A DNA stretch of 64,000 bases from Pyrocephalus nanus. Taxonomy: Eukaryota > Chordata > Aves > Passeriformes > Tyrannidae. The DNA lies in assembly GCA_038380795.1 (NCBI GenBank), contig CM076279.1, positions 2,867,001 to 2,931,000 of the forward strand, read 5' to 3'. Position numbers and translations under genes: made by a program. A model generated the notes under the pieces. It had not been told where the DNA came from. It did not search any database and saw nothing but the letters and a program-made list of their open reading frames with translations. How positions within the stretch are numbered: the stretch's first letter is position 1; each line of letters opens with the position of its first letter. This document shows positions 45,701 to 52,713 of this stretch, piece after piece.

Positions 45701-48700
45701 GAGAGAATACAGAATTCATGTCCTTATCATTCGGAGATTAAGGAATGTCAATAAATATGCAAACCAAGCCAAGTCACCTGTAATAATTTTAATTTGATAA
45801 AAGGGAGAAAAAAAGGCTTAGATAGATTTTAGTTCTGTATTTGCTGTTTGGAAGAGGAACTGCAAAGGAAGCTGCTTTACTTGGTTCTATAAACAGAATT
45901 TGAAATTGTTATGGGTGGACCACAATTTTGCTCCTCTCAAGCATATTCTGCCCCTTCACTCCCTTTTCCAGCCTTCTGCTAACACAAGTCAGGGTCCAAA
46001 AAAATCCCAGCATTGTTTCTTTTTCCTCCCAGGGCAGGTGAGTGAGGAACAGTCAGAGTCTTGACATCAGCTCTCTGACCCTCCTGCTTCAGCCACAAAA
46101 CTGAGAATGGGAGAAGGAAGCAATTTGCTGCTAATAAAGGAAATTAGTAAATAATGACCTACTAGGAGCAAAGTGAGGGAACACCTCACTGGTTCCTCCT
46201 GGTCCAGCTCCGCACTAACCTTTAACAGTGTTTTTCAGGCCCAGCCTCTAAACATACAACAGAATTTTGCTGTGGGGTCAGAAAGCCCAGGTTTGTATTC
46301 AACATTCCTCAAAAACAACCCTCTCATGTTTCAAAACAAAGCTGCACCTTTCCAGCACCAGCTGCCTTGGGCTTGCTCATCCACCCCCCAGCTTGCAAGT
46401 AAGGTTTGTCTACCTCCTTTTCATTTAGGCAGGAAAAAACAACTTCATATAGAAAAGCCAAGATTGCCAGACACGGAATTATTTGTATTGCAAGATAAAA
46501 ATCACTATGAAAAGAACTTCTCTGTTTGGGCCTTTGAAAGGGGAGAATCTTGAGATAAATAACATCAAGTAGTTACTCAAACATGTCTCACTGACATTAT
46601 CTATTTTGCCCTGAGAAAGTGTTGTAAGAACGGAGTCATGCCTGGAATGCAAAATTTTCATCCAACTACACTTATTCCATGCCCATGGATCCAGTTTTCC
46701 CAGCGCACACTCGGAGGAGAGAGACAAATACAGTGGAACTCGATCACCATCTGCTGGCTCTCCCTACAAACTGCACATCCCAGAAATATTTAATATATTC
46801 CATCTTTACCCGCACTGATAACTCGTTCAAAGCTGTAAACACAAAGAAAAATAGGATCTATATGCTGGATATAGGTAATGTCTTACAGAGTCACACGTAA
46901 ATTGGTATTAAATAAGCTACGAAACACTGACCTTCAATATTTTTCCTGCAGAACTCACAAGAAGACTAGTTTCTCATTGCTCTGAAGACTAATTCATGTA
47001 ATCTACAGAACCATCAGGATTTGCCAACACAAATTCAGATTTCCTCAGACACAGCCCCACTCTTGGTTTGAGCACCCATTAGCAGAGCTGTGCCTACACA
47101 GTAGAGTTTCACTTCCAGAGTCCTTTAAACCAGAAACTTGTCAACACAAATTCAGCCAAGGTCTCAAAAACCACTTCTACAGCACAACATATTCCTTGTT
47201 TTCATAAGTTCAGATCCAATTTTTTCTAATTGAGGGTACCTGGACATCTCTTCCCAACAACCCTCTGAATCACCAAGCCCAAAGCAGCAATATGATAACT
47301 CAGCTGGCAGTTTTCCATTCTCTGCCTCTGTTTCTTAAACCACAAGGCTGTTATCAAAACCACAGGCTCCTATCAGAGCTACTAGAAGAGCCCTTAGTCC
47401 TCAGGAAGAGGAGATACATCAGACTTAAGAGCAAGCTTTTAAGTGATTATTAGAATTACACAGTTACTGGATGCAGAAGAGGAAAAGCTTCATGGTAACT
47501 CAATTTCAACATGATTTAACTTGCAAGAGTGTCTGTCATCTATCCAAATCACAGCTGAAAAAAATCAAAAACATGATTAAAAAAATATGATATACAGCAT
47601 AAACATCAGTGTGCCTACAAAAGAACAGCTAATGATGGCCACTTATGAAAAATGTAAGTGAAGACATTAAAAAAGCATTAAACTTCTGAAACAAAACCTG
47701 CACATGTATTTGTAACATGATGAAAACAGAAGCTTCATATAGAAGCAAACACTCACTTCCTCCTGCACAGCACCTACTGAGCCTTGAATAAGAGCCACAG
47801 CCTATGTCTGAGTGCTTCCTTCACCAAGGATTTCAGAGAGGTTAAACATTAACTCAGCTTCCAAACCAGCAAACAAATCATCTTTGACTGAAATGCAGTC
47901 ACATTTAAAAAAAAAAAAAAAAACACCAGAAATAAAAATCTTGATAATCAGCACAAAGTTGTGCTACAAAGAAAACCCAGAAAGTACTTAAAAACAGGAG
48001 ACTTCAGTTTTACCCAACGATTCCCATGAAACAGGACAGAACAGAGCTGAAGATTTCCAAAGTGTCCAACTGACCAGCTGGGCACTCCTTCAGTACTGCA
48101 GGGACATTTTTCCAAGCCAAGAGGAGAACAAGCCTTAATAACCCGACACATTTCACCCCTTGCCCTGCTCTGGGACCAGCTCTGTTCCCAGCTGATTGGA
48201 ACTAAGGATGCACCTGAAGCTCATGAGCTCCTGCAAACCTGCACAGAACCAATGGATTGCCATCACAAGGTGCAGCTGCAGGTGTTCAGGATTCAGCTGC
48301 AGAGCTGCAAAGTGCTGAATTTCTGAAGTTATCCTAATGATAAACATGCAGGATTTGAGCACAGGTGGTGCTGGTCACCAAAAAACTCATGTATTTCTAG
48401 TAAGCAGCATGATATGGACCAAAACATATTAAATCAAATTCAGAGAGAGGTTGTTCAGACAAGGATGGAGCCACTGCAAACAATCCTCCCCACTCAAAAA
48501 CATGGCAGAGTATCCCCCAGGCAGCAGCTCTGATTTTTAGCCTCCTAAATTTTTAACCAGTACAGCTGGGCCAGTCTGACCTTCTTGGAATCCAAGATTT
48601 ATTATGCTTAAGGGAAATATAAAGGAATCTTGCTAGTTCATAAAGAAGCCCTGACGAAACACAAAACAAATAGGTGTTCAGTATGAACTAACACACTCAC

Positions 48701-51309
48701 AAAAAGATAAATCAAATCTCTCTGTACTCATGAAACTTCTCCTTTGTCACAGAACAGCAAATTTGGCTCATACACAGGAAGCCATTATTATGTTTCCTCC
48801 AAAAAAAAAAACCTGTGAGCAACAATCACAGAACAACCCTTAAATCCATCATCTGTGTGCTTGTTTAGATTTCTAGTCCCCATAGAAAATATAACCATTA
48901 AAAACTATTGGATGCAACAGCTCCTTTCAGCACTATGGCCCCAGACTACAAATGGAGACTTAGATTTTCCAGGTTAAGTGTCTGTAACTGAAAAGAGAAG
49001 GAGAATAAGAGGAAGGGAAAGAGGACAGAACTTGGAGGGGCACAGAGGATGAAAGCCAGCAAAGGAGACATGATGGAGAAAAGTAGGAATGGAAAAGTCT
49101 AGAAGTTTTCATTACACTGAAGCAATTACCAGAGTTTCTGTTTATCAACTACAGACACTGATGATGAGTCCAACAGGGAGCATAAAAAACTCAAACAAAC
49201 TGAAACATCCAGAGCTTGTCAAATCAGACACCTCTGGATCTCAACTACTGAACAAAGCCAATACAGAAATCTTACCCCTCTGTTGTTGATAAAGAGGATT
49301 CCTCTTTAGCTTCACTGTTCTCTAGTTCTCTCAGCACCCACTCAGGCAAAGAGCCTGAGCTGTTGTTCAGAGCTCCTGCTGAACTCAGTTCTTCAATAGA
49401 AGTTGCCTATAATGAGAACAAAAGCCAAGTCAACAAAATATATTTACACCAAGACATTCTTTACATAGTTAAAGTTGTTCCTTACAGGAATACTTGCAGT
49501 AAAAACATCATTTTTCCAAAGAAGTCAGTGGAAGATGCCACGTTGTCAACCCATGGAAATTCATACAACAGGCAGTGGTGTAAATGTTTTCCAGTACTTT
49601 ATTTTTTTCAGTAGAGGTAATTTTAGGATAAATTAGGACTGTTGCCCCCCTAAAGCTGATGCCAAGCATTGACACAGTATATTCAGGTTTTCAGAAAACG
49701 AACTTAACAAGCTTAACAACATCTGTGTGAATAGTCATCTTTCACAGAAACACAGAGTGCTATAATCACCTCTGATTACTGAAGTCACCACCTTCTAGCA
49801 CATTCTTCCTCTGACAAAACTACTGATTAAGACAAAAGAAAGCCTCAAGGACTTTTTAATTACATCTTTCCAAAGAATTGGGAAAAAAATTACCTGTTTC
49901 TTCAGAACACTGATTTTTATAAGCCTTCTAATCTGAATTTTGAGGAAGACAGGGGTTTCATAGGAGGTTGTGCCCATCAACAGATTTTCCCAACATCATT
50001 TTTCACATTTGTGGCACATCAGAAAGATGCAAATATATTTTGAGGGTATATTTAAATGAGTTTGTCTCACACTCACCATGTAGGAAGGTAAACTTTTCAG
50101 CAATCCTTTTTCTGGTTTTTGTGTAAAAGGTCCCTCCAGGACTCCTCGTTTCAGCATGTGGAGCAGAAGTTTTGCATACAAGTTCCGATTCTTCCTTCCC
50201 TCGACTCCCACCCCTGCTCCTGAGGGTCTGCAGAGTTTTTTAATCCACAGGGCACATAGTTCTCGTTCTGAAAACACAGATATACCTCCTCACTATACAT
50301 TTTCAGAGCAAATCAGATACACTGAAAAAAACAGAACCATTACTGGTCACCAGTTTCATGGGTGTTTCCCTTCTACCCAAAGTTTAAAGCAAAACAAACA
50401 AACACAAGTGACCAAAGCAAATAAAAGTGGTTATAAAAATAAGTCTTTAACAATAGTTCAGATTTACATATTCAAGAAACATTTCCTGTAAGTTCATGCT
50501 CCCCAGAAGTCTACATCACTTCCAGAAATTGCATGTTTGGGAATCAATTCCTAATAAGGACAGAAAACATCAATCACCAGGAATTCTGCAATCACTGTAA
50601 GAGCTGCCATTAACTGCAACTTACAGCCTGCATGAGCATTAATACTTTGAATACACAATAAATGTTCATTCATTAAAAAAAAAAATAAATCTATATTTAC
50701 ACAAGTTTTGCTACCAGGTGATTAAGTTACTTATTTGCTTAAATGTTCACACAGAAAGGTCTTAATTTGTAGAATATGTGCCTTTAATAATAACCAGTTT
50801 GTTGTAAAAGTTTATAAAACATCATTTACTAATTGATGTCCCTATTATTACACATTCCTAACCACATTTTAACACTTTTATAACTAGAAAATATTTGTAA
50901 TTTGTAAGGGCCATCTCAGAACCAATGCCTTTAAGAAGCTTTTTGTTTCTACTGCATTATGCTTTTAAAAAGAAATGCTGATGTGGTTATGCAAAAAGCA
51001 CATTCACCTGGGGACAAGACAGATAAATTCAAACAATTACAGAAGGTATCTAAAAAAAATCCACTTTTAGAAGTTGGGCAAACCATATGTCAAAAACAGG
51101 CCACAACAGACATTAAGTTTCTGGCTAAACTGATACAAGTACGTGGATACAAAATAATAGTTGTCAGTCACCTAGAATTCTATTATTAGCCTTTAAATGT
51201 GCATTTTACCATATTTATCCTGTTGCTTTAGAATATAAGGCTTCATAGCCACAATGTAGCGATCCAATTCTGCATCCAGTTTTTCAGAGATCTCGTCTTC
51301 GCTGCTCAT
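639..51309 (-). CDS. CEP112: CEP112 (CCDC46), centrosomal coiled-coil protein, 17 coding exons, 3' part outside window
   Basis: CEP112 is a long coiled-coil protein of the centrosome. Joining 17 minus-strand exons (51309-51210, 50267-50077, 49406-49276, 44479-44398, 42826-42752, 35986-35939, 35793-35719, 25394-25308, 23455-23356, 22180-22062, 21042-20899, 18648-18494, 18145-18016, 17560-17468, 16707-16648, 14036-13957, 774-639) gives 1806 nt, 602 codons, with no internal stop. All introns are GT-AG and all phases agree. The N-terminal ~100 residues form the compact domain recalled as DUF4485 (motifs CALWIKKLC, RKNRNLYAKLLLHMLKRG). A divergent linker follows, and from about codon 235 heptad-rich Glu/Lys/Gln coiled coil runs to the window edge (KFHEEKLKLQQKH, SLNNEWEKR, EVQRLQAQQ). 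Human CEP112 is about 955 residues, so roughly the last third lies left of position 1. The start has A at -3 and matches the human N-terminus (ELDAE..., MKP...L). Identification is secure; exon borders were read by eye. Confidence 0.95.
5581..5635. repeat. Possible ancient amniote interspersed repeat remnant
   Basis: GGGTCCTGTTGTGCTAGGTG followed by CTGTGCAAACAGAATAAAAA resembles an old repeat common in turtle and bird genomes (CCATTGTGCTAGGCGCTGTA type). The family name was not assigned, and no database comparison was possible. Confidence 0.4.
7311..7481. other. CpG-dense islet followed by A-tail in intron 16
   Basis: Positions 7311-7350 hold nine CpGs in 40 bp within an AT-rich intron. About 115 bp of ordinary-composition sequence follows, then a 15-A run at 7467-7481. 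No gene was recognised. A retrocopy, a regulatory islet or chance are all possible. Confidence 0.4.
10127..10262 (+). mobile_element. CR1 LINE 3' fragment
   Basis: Shows CATCCCTGGAAGCGTCCAGG, GAGCAACCTGGTCTAGTGG, GGTGTCCCTGCCCATGG and GATGATCTTTAAGGTCCC, the terminal part of avian CR1. It is 5'-truncated and antisense to CEP112 in intron 16. Confidence 0.93.
13957..14036 (-). CDS. CEP112: CEP112 coding exon 16 (codons 531-556 plus 2 nt)
   Basis: Encodes LDKERGDAQRKIRKLEETL (human LDKGKEDTQKKIHKFEEAL). The acceptor is CAAATGGCAG and the donor AA|GTAAGT, phase 2, which joins exon 17 after a 13.2-kb intron. Confidence 0.94.
16648..16707 (-). CDS. CEP112: CEP112 coding exon 15, 60 nt (codons 511-530)
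   Basis: Encodes DQEYKVQQDKLHWESVYEKQ, aligning with human DQENKFQMEKSHLKHIYEKK. The acceptor is CTTTTGCAG and the donor CAG|GTAATG. Confidence 0.93.
17468..17560 (-). CDS. CEP112: CEP112 coding exon 14 (codons 480-510)
   Basis: Gln-rich coiled coil: VIEELQRS, LKQQLQESEHQRQQQLR (human LKQQLQESELQRKQQLR). The acceptor is ATTCCTGCAG and the donor AGG|GTGAGC. Confidence 0.95.
18016..18145 (-). CDS. CEP112: CEP112 coding exon 13 (codons 436-479)
   Basis: Encodes LLQKDKDHIMQEYKEKI and IKQEQALSAAK (human LHKEKDHLVNDYEQNM, LKQEHALSASK). The acceptor is CCTTGTAG and the donor AAG|GTATGA. Confidence 0.94.
18494..18648 (-). CDS. CEP112: CEP112 coding exon 12 (codons 385-435 plus 2 nt)
   Basis: Encodes ARVQQLTVEAENSHL and CSELQELRA (human ARVQQLTGEAENSNL, CSELQEVKA). 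The acceptor is GTTCTTTCAG and the donor AAG|GTAATA, phase 2. Confidence 0.95.
19481..19617. repeat. G/T-rich low-complexity block
   Basis: Irregular runs of GTTT, GTT and poly-G (including a 7-G run near 19504) on the plus strand, with the complement C/A-rich. Short membrane-like ORFs here are artefacts of the Phe/Leu/Gly codons that result. Confidence 0.85.
20686..20838 (-). mobile_element. CR1 LINE 3' fragment beside CEP112 exon 11
   Basis: The plus strand reads ATCATGGAATGGTTTGGGTT, then GGCAGGGACACCTTCCACTA, the reverse complement of the CR1 3' end. It is in the sense orientation of CEP112 and ends about 60 bp from the exon 11 donor. Confidence 0.93.
20899..21042 (-). CDS. CEP112: CEP112 coding exon 11 (codons 337-384)
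   Basis: Encodes VAEMEKEKFNLQKKHTED, KELLEETNARLHKM and QQTQST, matching human. The acceptor is TGATGCAG and the donor ACT|GTGAGT. A CR1 fragment begins only about 60 bp beyond the donor. Confidence 0.96.
21325..21373 (+). mobile_element. Short CR1 3' terminal fragment
   Basis: GATGATCTTTAAGGTCCCTT and CCAAACCAAACCACTCTGGA match the last about 50 bp of CR1, heavily 5'-truncated. In intron 10. Confidence 0.8.
22062..22180 (-). CDS. CEP112: CEP112 coding exon 10 (codons 297-336)
   Basis: Encodes VQTVVRESQVVREAKE, EELKKMCEQS and SLNNEWEKR, matching human closely. The acceptor is TTTTTAACAG and the donor AGG|GTAATG, phase 0. Confidence 0.96.
23356..23455 (-). CDS. CEP112: CEP112 coding exon 9 (codons 264-296 plus 1 nt)
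   Basis: Encodes ILDRKNDEIEMLK and EEIRRLEKK (human ILERKNNEIEELK, ETIRKLEKK). The donor is AAAAAAG|GTGATT, phase 1. Confidence 0.95.
24331..24610. other. Intronic CpG cluster with 16-bp perfect palindrome
   Basis: A locally GC- and CpG-enriched patch in CEP112 intron 8. Positions 24545-24560 read CGTCGGGATCCCGACG, a perfect inverted repeat without spacer. Function unknown. Confidence 0.5.
25308..25394 (-). CDS. CEP112: CEP112 coding exon 8 (codons 235-263)
   Basis: Start of the long coiled coil: LEMKMKITEGKFHEEKL and KLQQKHHADVQK (human LDMKTKMMEAKFHEEKLKLQQKHDADVQK). The acceptor is CTTTTAAAG and the donor AAG|GTAAAG. Confidence 0.96.
28345..28366. repeat. A(22) homopolymer
   Basis: An uninterrupted run of 22 A. 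It is intronic and likely length-variable. Confidence 0.9.
28380..28810. other. CpG-enriched patch in intron 7
   Basis: Contains several CpG-rich short stretches (near 28391-28430, 28578-28620 and 28770-28805) against an AT-rich, CpG-poor background. No ORF or repeat family was recognised. Confidence 0.35.
29342..29361. repeat. G-run (G4, T, G15)
   Basis: Four G, one T and fifteen G on the plus strand. It can form G-quadruplexes and is prone to assembly length error. Confidence 0.9.
31843..31909. repeat. A-runs followed by T(19)
   Basis: A-rich runs at about 31843-31873 followed by 19 T at 31891-31909. The arms could pair as a hairpin in RNA or single-stranded DNA. Confidence 0.8.
35285..35340. 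repeat. GTTT-rich tract
   Basis: Repeated GTTT/GTTTTT units on the plus strand in CEP112 intron 7. Simple-sequence DNA. Confidence 0.8.
35719..35793 (-). CDS. CEP112: CEP112 coding exon 7 (codons 210-234)
   Basis: Begins MTPK as in human (MTPKFSLRK) and ends AQERE at donor GAG|GTGAGA. Both ends are phase 0. A run of about 10.3 kb of intron follows. Confidence 0.92.
35939..35986 (-). CDS. CEP112: CEP112 coding exon 6, 48-nt mini-exon (codons 194-209)
   Basis: Encodes VENPRYLREKPVPRSL (human IENPRYLRQKPIPVSL). It is only 48 nt long and lies 145 bp from exon 7. The acceptor is TTTTTCAG and the donor TTG|GTAGGT, phase 0 at both ends. Confidence 0.95.
40314..40410 (-). mobile_element. CR1 LINE 3' fragment
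   Basis: The plus strand reads ATGGATTGGGTTGGAACAGA, then AGCAGGGACACCTCCCACTA, the inverted CR1 3' end, 5'-truncated. In CEP112 intron 5, sense to the gene. Confidence 0.9.
42752..42826 (-). CDS. CEP112: CEP112 coding exon 5 (codons 169-193)
   Basis: Encodes TVSLDDNDLEARLNSWNVG, nearly identical to human (VSLDDSDIEARLNSWNLG). The acceptor is TTCTGTTCCAG and the donor GGG|GTAAAG, phase 0. Confidence 0.96.
44398..44479 (-). CDS. CEP112: CEP112 coding exon 4 (codons 141-168)
   Basis: Low-conservation linker (ERPNEKPSDITHYLRRTGD). It is supported by a good acceptor (TTAATAACAG), a good donor (TCT|GTAAGA) and exact phase fit between exons 3 and 5. Similarity to human is only patchy, so it is less certain than its neighbours. 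Confidence 0.8.
49276..49406 (-). CDS. CEP112: CEP112 coding exon 3 (codons 98-140 plus 2 nt)
   Basis: Encodes a Ser-rich linker with the conserved island LPEWVLRELENSE (human LPAWVLGELETSE). The acceptor is ATTATAG and the donor GG|GTAAGA, phase 2. Confidence 0.9.
50077..50267 (-). CDS. CEP112: CEP112 coding exon 2 (codons 34-97)
   Basis: Encodes the conserved N-terminal domain core: RELCALWIKKLC, GRKNRNLYAKLLLHMLKRG, LEGPF, LPSYM. This is the most conserved stretch of the gene in this window. The acceptor is TTTTCAG and the donor ATG|GTGAGT, leaving phase 0. Confidence 0.96.
51210..51309 (-). CDS. CEP112: CEP112 coding exon 1 (codons 1-33 plus 1 nt)
   Basis: Begins MSSEDEISEKLDAELD and includes IVAMKPYILK, matching the human start (LDAEFD, VVDMKPFVLK). 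The initiator ATG is at 51309-51307 with A at -3. The donor is ATG|GTAAAA, phase 1. Confidence 0.93.
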
Positions 51310-51410
51310 TTTGCAAGAACATTCACCGCATTGGAGTAGAAAAAAAGGTCCAAATATTCACTTTACATCAGGCTCTCCTCATCCCGGGCCCCGCAGAGAC
51401 ATGCTTGGAA
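51310..51410 (-). other. CEP112: Putative CEP112 5' UTR segment with candidate splice acceptor
   Basis: Upstream of the start codon the minus strand has a pyrimidine-rich stretch ending GCCTGCGCAG at 51420-51411, a plausible acceptor. In the CpG island, CCGAG|GTAAAG (exon end 52096) is a plausible donor. A non-coding first exon in the island spliced to 51410 would place the SINE in the first intron. This is inference without transcript evidence. Confidence 0.35.
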
Positions 51411-51794
51411 CTGCGCAGGCAAACAAAACGAGATGTGTTATTATACGCTCAAATAAACACCAAACCGAGAGGGGTTGTTTGCAAATAGCAGATACACGCG
51501 GCGGTTCACAAGAACGTGCTTGTTTGGATTCGAAACTGAACATCCAACCACAGGCTCAATGTATTCATCGCACACAATTTGTACGGAGCACCTCGAGGCG
51601 TTTGTGTGGTGCCGCCTTCCTAACCTGTTATTCCTTAGAATTACAGAGGGGTGTTTTTTTTAATGCGGGGGGGAAAGGAGAAACGAGTAGAAAAACTGGG
51701 AACCAGGAGCAAGAAGAGGCACAGTTAAAAGCGGCAGAACCAGGGCTGGTTTTTAAGGAAGGGGCGCTGCAAGGACAAGCGCTCATCACCAACC

Positions 51795-51948
51795 TGTCAC
51801 AGAACCACGGGATGTCCGGGGCTGGAAGGGACCCAAAGGGATCATCGCGCCTTAACTGAATCACTCTTAAGCGAATATCTGGGGATTGACCCCACAACCT
51901 CGGTGTTATCAGCGCCAGGTCTGACCAACCGAGGGTCATTTCCCGGCC
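51795..51948 (-). mobile_element. tRNA-Ile-headed, CR1-tailed SINE (TguSINE1-like)
   Basis: On the minus strand the element begins with a degenerate tRNA-Ile-like head at about 51948-51878: an A-box region TCGGTTGGTCAGA, an anticodon-loop region GCTGATAACA with anticodon GAT, and a decayed B-box GGGTCAATCCCC. It ends with a CR1 3'-like tail (GGTCCCTTCCAGCC, then TGGTTCTGTGACAG). This composite architecture is the one described for passerine tRNA-Ile/CR1 SINEs. It sits between the CEP112 CpG island and start codon, in the same orientation as the gene. Target-site duplications were not evident, and ends are approximate. Confidence 0.75.
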
Positions 51949-52130
51949 GGAACGGGGACCGTTTTTTGTGCATTCCGCACGCCCCAGAGCCCGCCGGTCC
52001 CTCCCCTGCGCGCAGACCCGTCCCTCCATCCCCTCCCTCCCTGCCTGCCTGCCCCGACCCTCCCCCGAGCACCTCCTCAGCCGCTGCCCCTTTACCTCGG
52101 GAGGGCAGGGCCGGGCCGGGACCCCCGGAC

Positions 52131-52180
52131 GGGGCAGGCAGGGCCGGGTCCCGGCCCCGCTCGGGGCAGGCAGGGCCGGG
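52131..52180. repeat. Two identical 18-bp direct repeats in CpG island
   Basis: GGGGCAGGCAGGGCCGGG occurs at 52131-52148 and again at 52163-52180, a 32-bp period. A degenerate copy lies near 52101-52115. Confidence 0.85.
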
Positions 52181-52247
52181 CTGAGCCGGCGGCCGAACGT
52201 TCAAACCGGCCCCGCTCCCGGCGGCCCCGCGGGCCCCGCGCGTTTCC

Positions 52248-52262
52248 GTTTCCGCGGGTGAC
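52248..52262. promoter_or_regulatory. RFX X-box-like site
   Basis: Plus strand GTTTCC GCG GGTGAC, minus strand GTCACC CGC GGAAAC. This fits the X-box (two inverted half-sites, 0-3 nt spacer) with one mismatch. RFX factors drive many ciliary and centrosomal genes, so a site in the CEP112 island is plausible. Chance occurrence in GC-rich DNA is possible. Confidence 0.45.
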
Positions 52263-52459
52263 ACGGCCGGGACAGCCCGGCCTGGAGCCCCACCCGAGAG
52301 AGGGAGCGAGTTAAGGAAGCTGCTGATACCCAAAAAACTCCCGGGGGATGAACCGCTTGGGTTTAATAAGAGTGCGTGGGAGGTGCTGGGGATGCGCGGC
52401 GGGGACGCGGTCGCAGCCTGAGCTCGTTAAGCGATCGGGCACCGATCCATCCCCCTGCG

Positions 52460-52713
52460 AGCGCTGACAGCCCCTGAGGGCACGGTCAGGGTGGATCTCA
52501 GGGAAAGGTTCTTCCCCCGGAGGGTGTTTGGGCACTGAACAGGCTCCCCAGGGCAGTGGGCACAGCCCCAAGGCTGCCAGAGCTGCAGCAGGGTTTGGAA
52601 ACTCTCAGGGACAGGGTGTGACCCTTGGGATGGTCCCGTGCAGGGCCAGGAGATGGATTCGGGTGATCCTTGGGGGGTCCCTTCCAGCTCAGGGTGTTCT
52701 GTGATTCTCTAAC
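52460..52713 (+). mobile_element. CR1 LINE 3' fragment
   Basis: Contains the characteristic CR1 3' region: GGTCAGGGTGG, AGGGAAAGGTTCTTC, GAACAGGCTCCCCAGGG, GTCCCTTCCAGCTC, ending TTCTGTGATTCTCT. It is 5'-truncated and abuts the distal edge of the CEP112 CpG island. Confidence 0.9.

Larger units (their letters stand above)
44480..51209 (-). other. CEP112: CEP112 introns 1-3
   Basis: Introns 44480-49275, 49407-50076 and 50268-51209. They contain only A/T homopolymers such as the A-run at 47908-47923. A small unrecognised coding exon in intron 3 or 4 cannot be excluded, because the linker encoded by exons 3-5 is shorter than in human. Confidence 0.75.
51950..52460. promoter_or_regulatory. CEP112: CpG island, probable CEP112 promoter
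   Basis: About 500 bp of very GC- and CpG-rich DNA in an otherwise AT-rich window, starting about 640 bp upstream of the CEP112 ATG. This is typical of a housekeeping TATA-less promoter. It contains an 18-bp direct repeat, an X-box-like site and a candidate non-coding exon donor. No gene was recognised on the plus strand, though such islands can fire in both directions. Confidence 0.75.

Noticed and set aside
51311..51859. 182-codon plus-strand ORF beside the CpG island
   Set aside because: It is antisense to the CEP112 5' region, runs into the SINE and has no recognisable domain. It is most likely an open frame by chance in CpG-rich DNA.
51878..51948. Functional tRNA-Ile gene
   Set aside because: The acceptor stem and B-box are decayed and a CR1 tail is fused, so it is a SINE head rather than a tRNA gene.
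51842..52333. 163-codon Gly/Ala/Pro-rich minus-strand ORF
   Set aside because: Composition is the by-product of GC-rich island sequence, and it includes SINE sequence.
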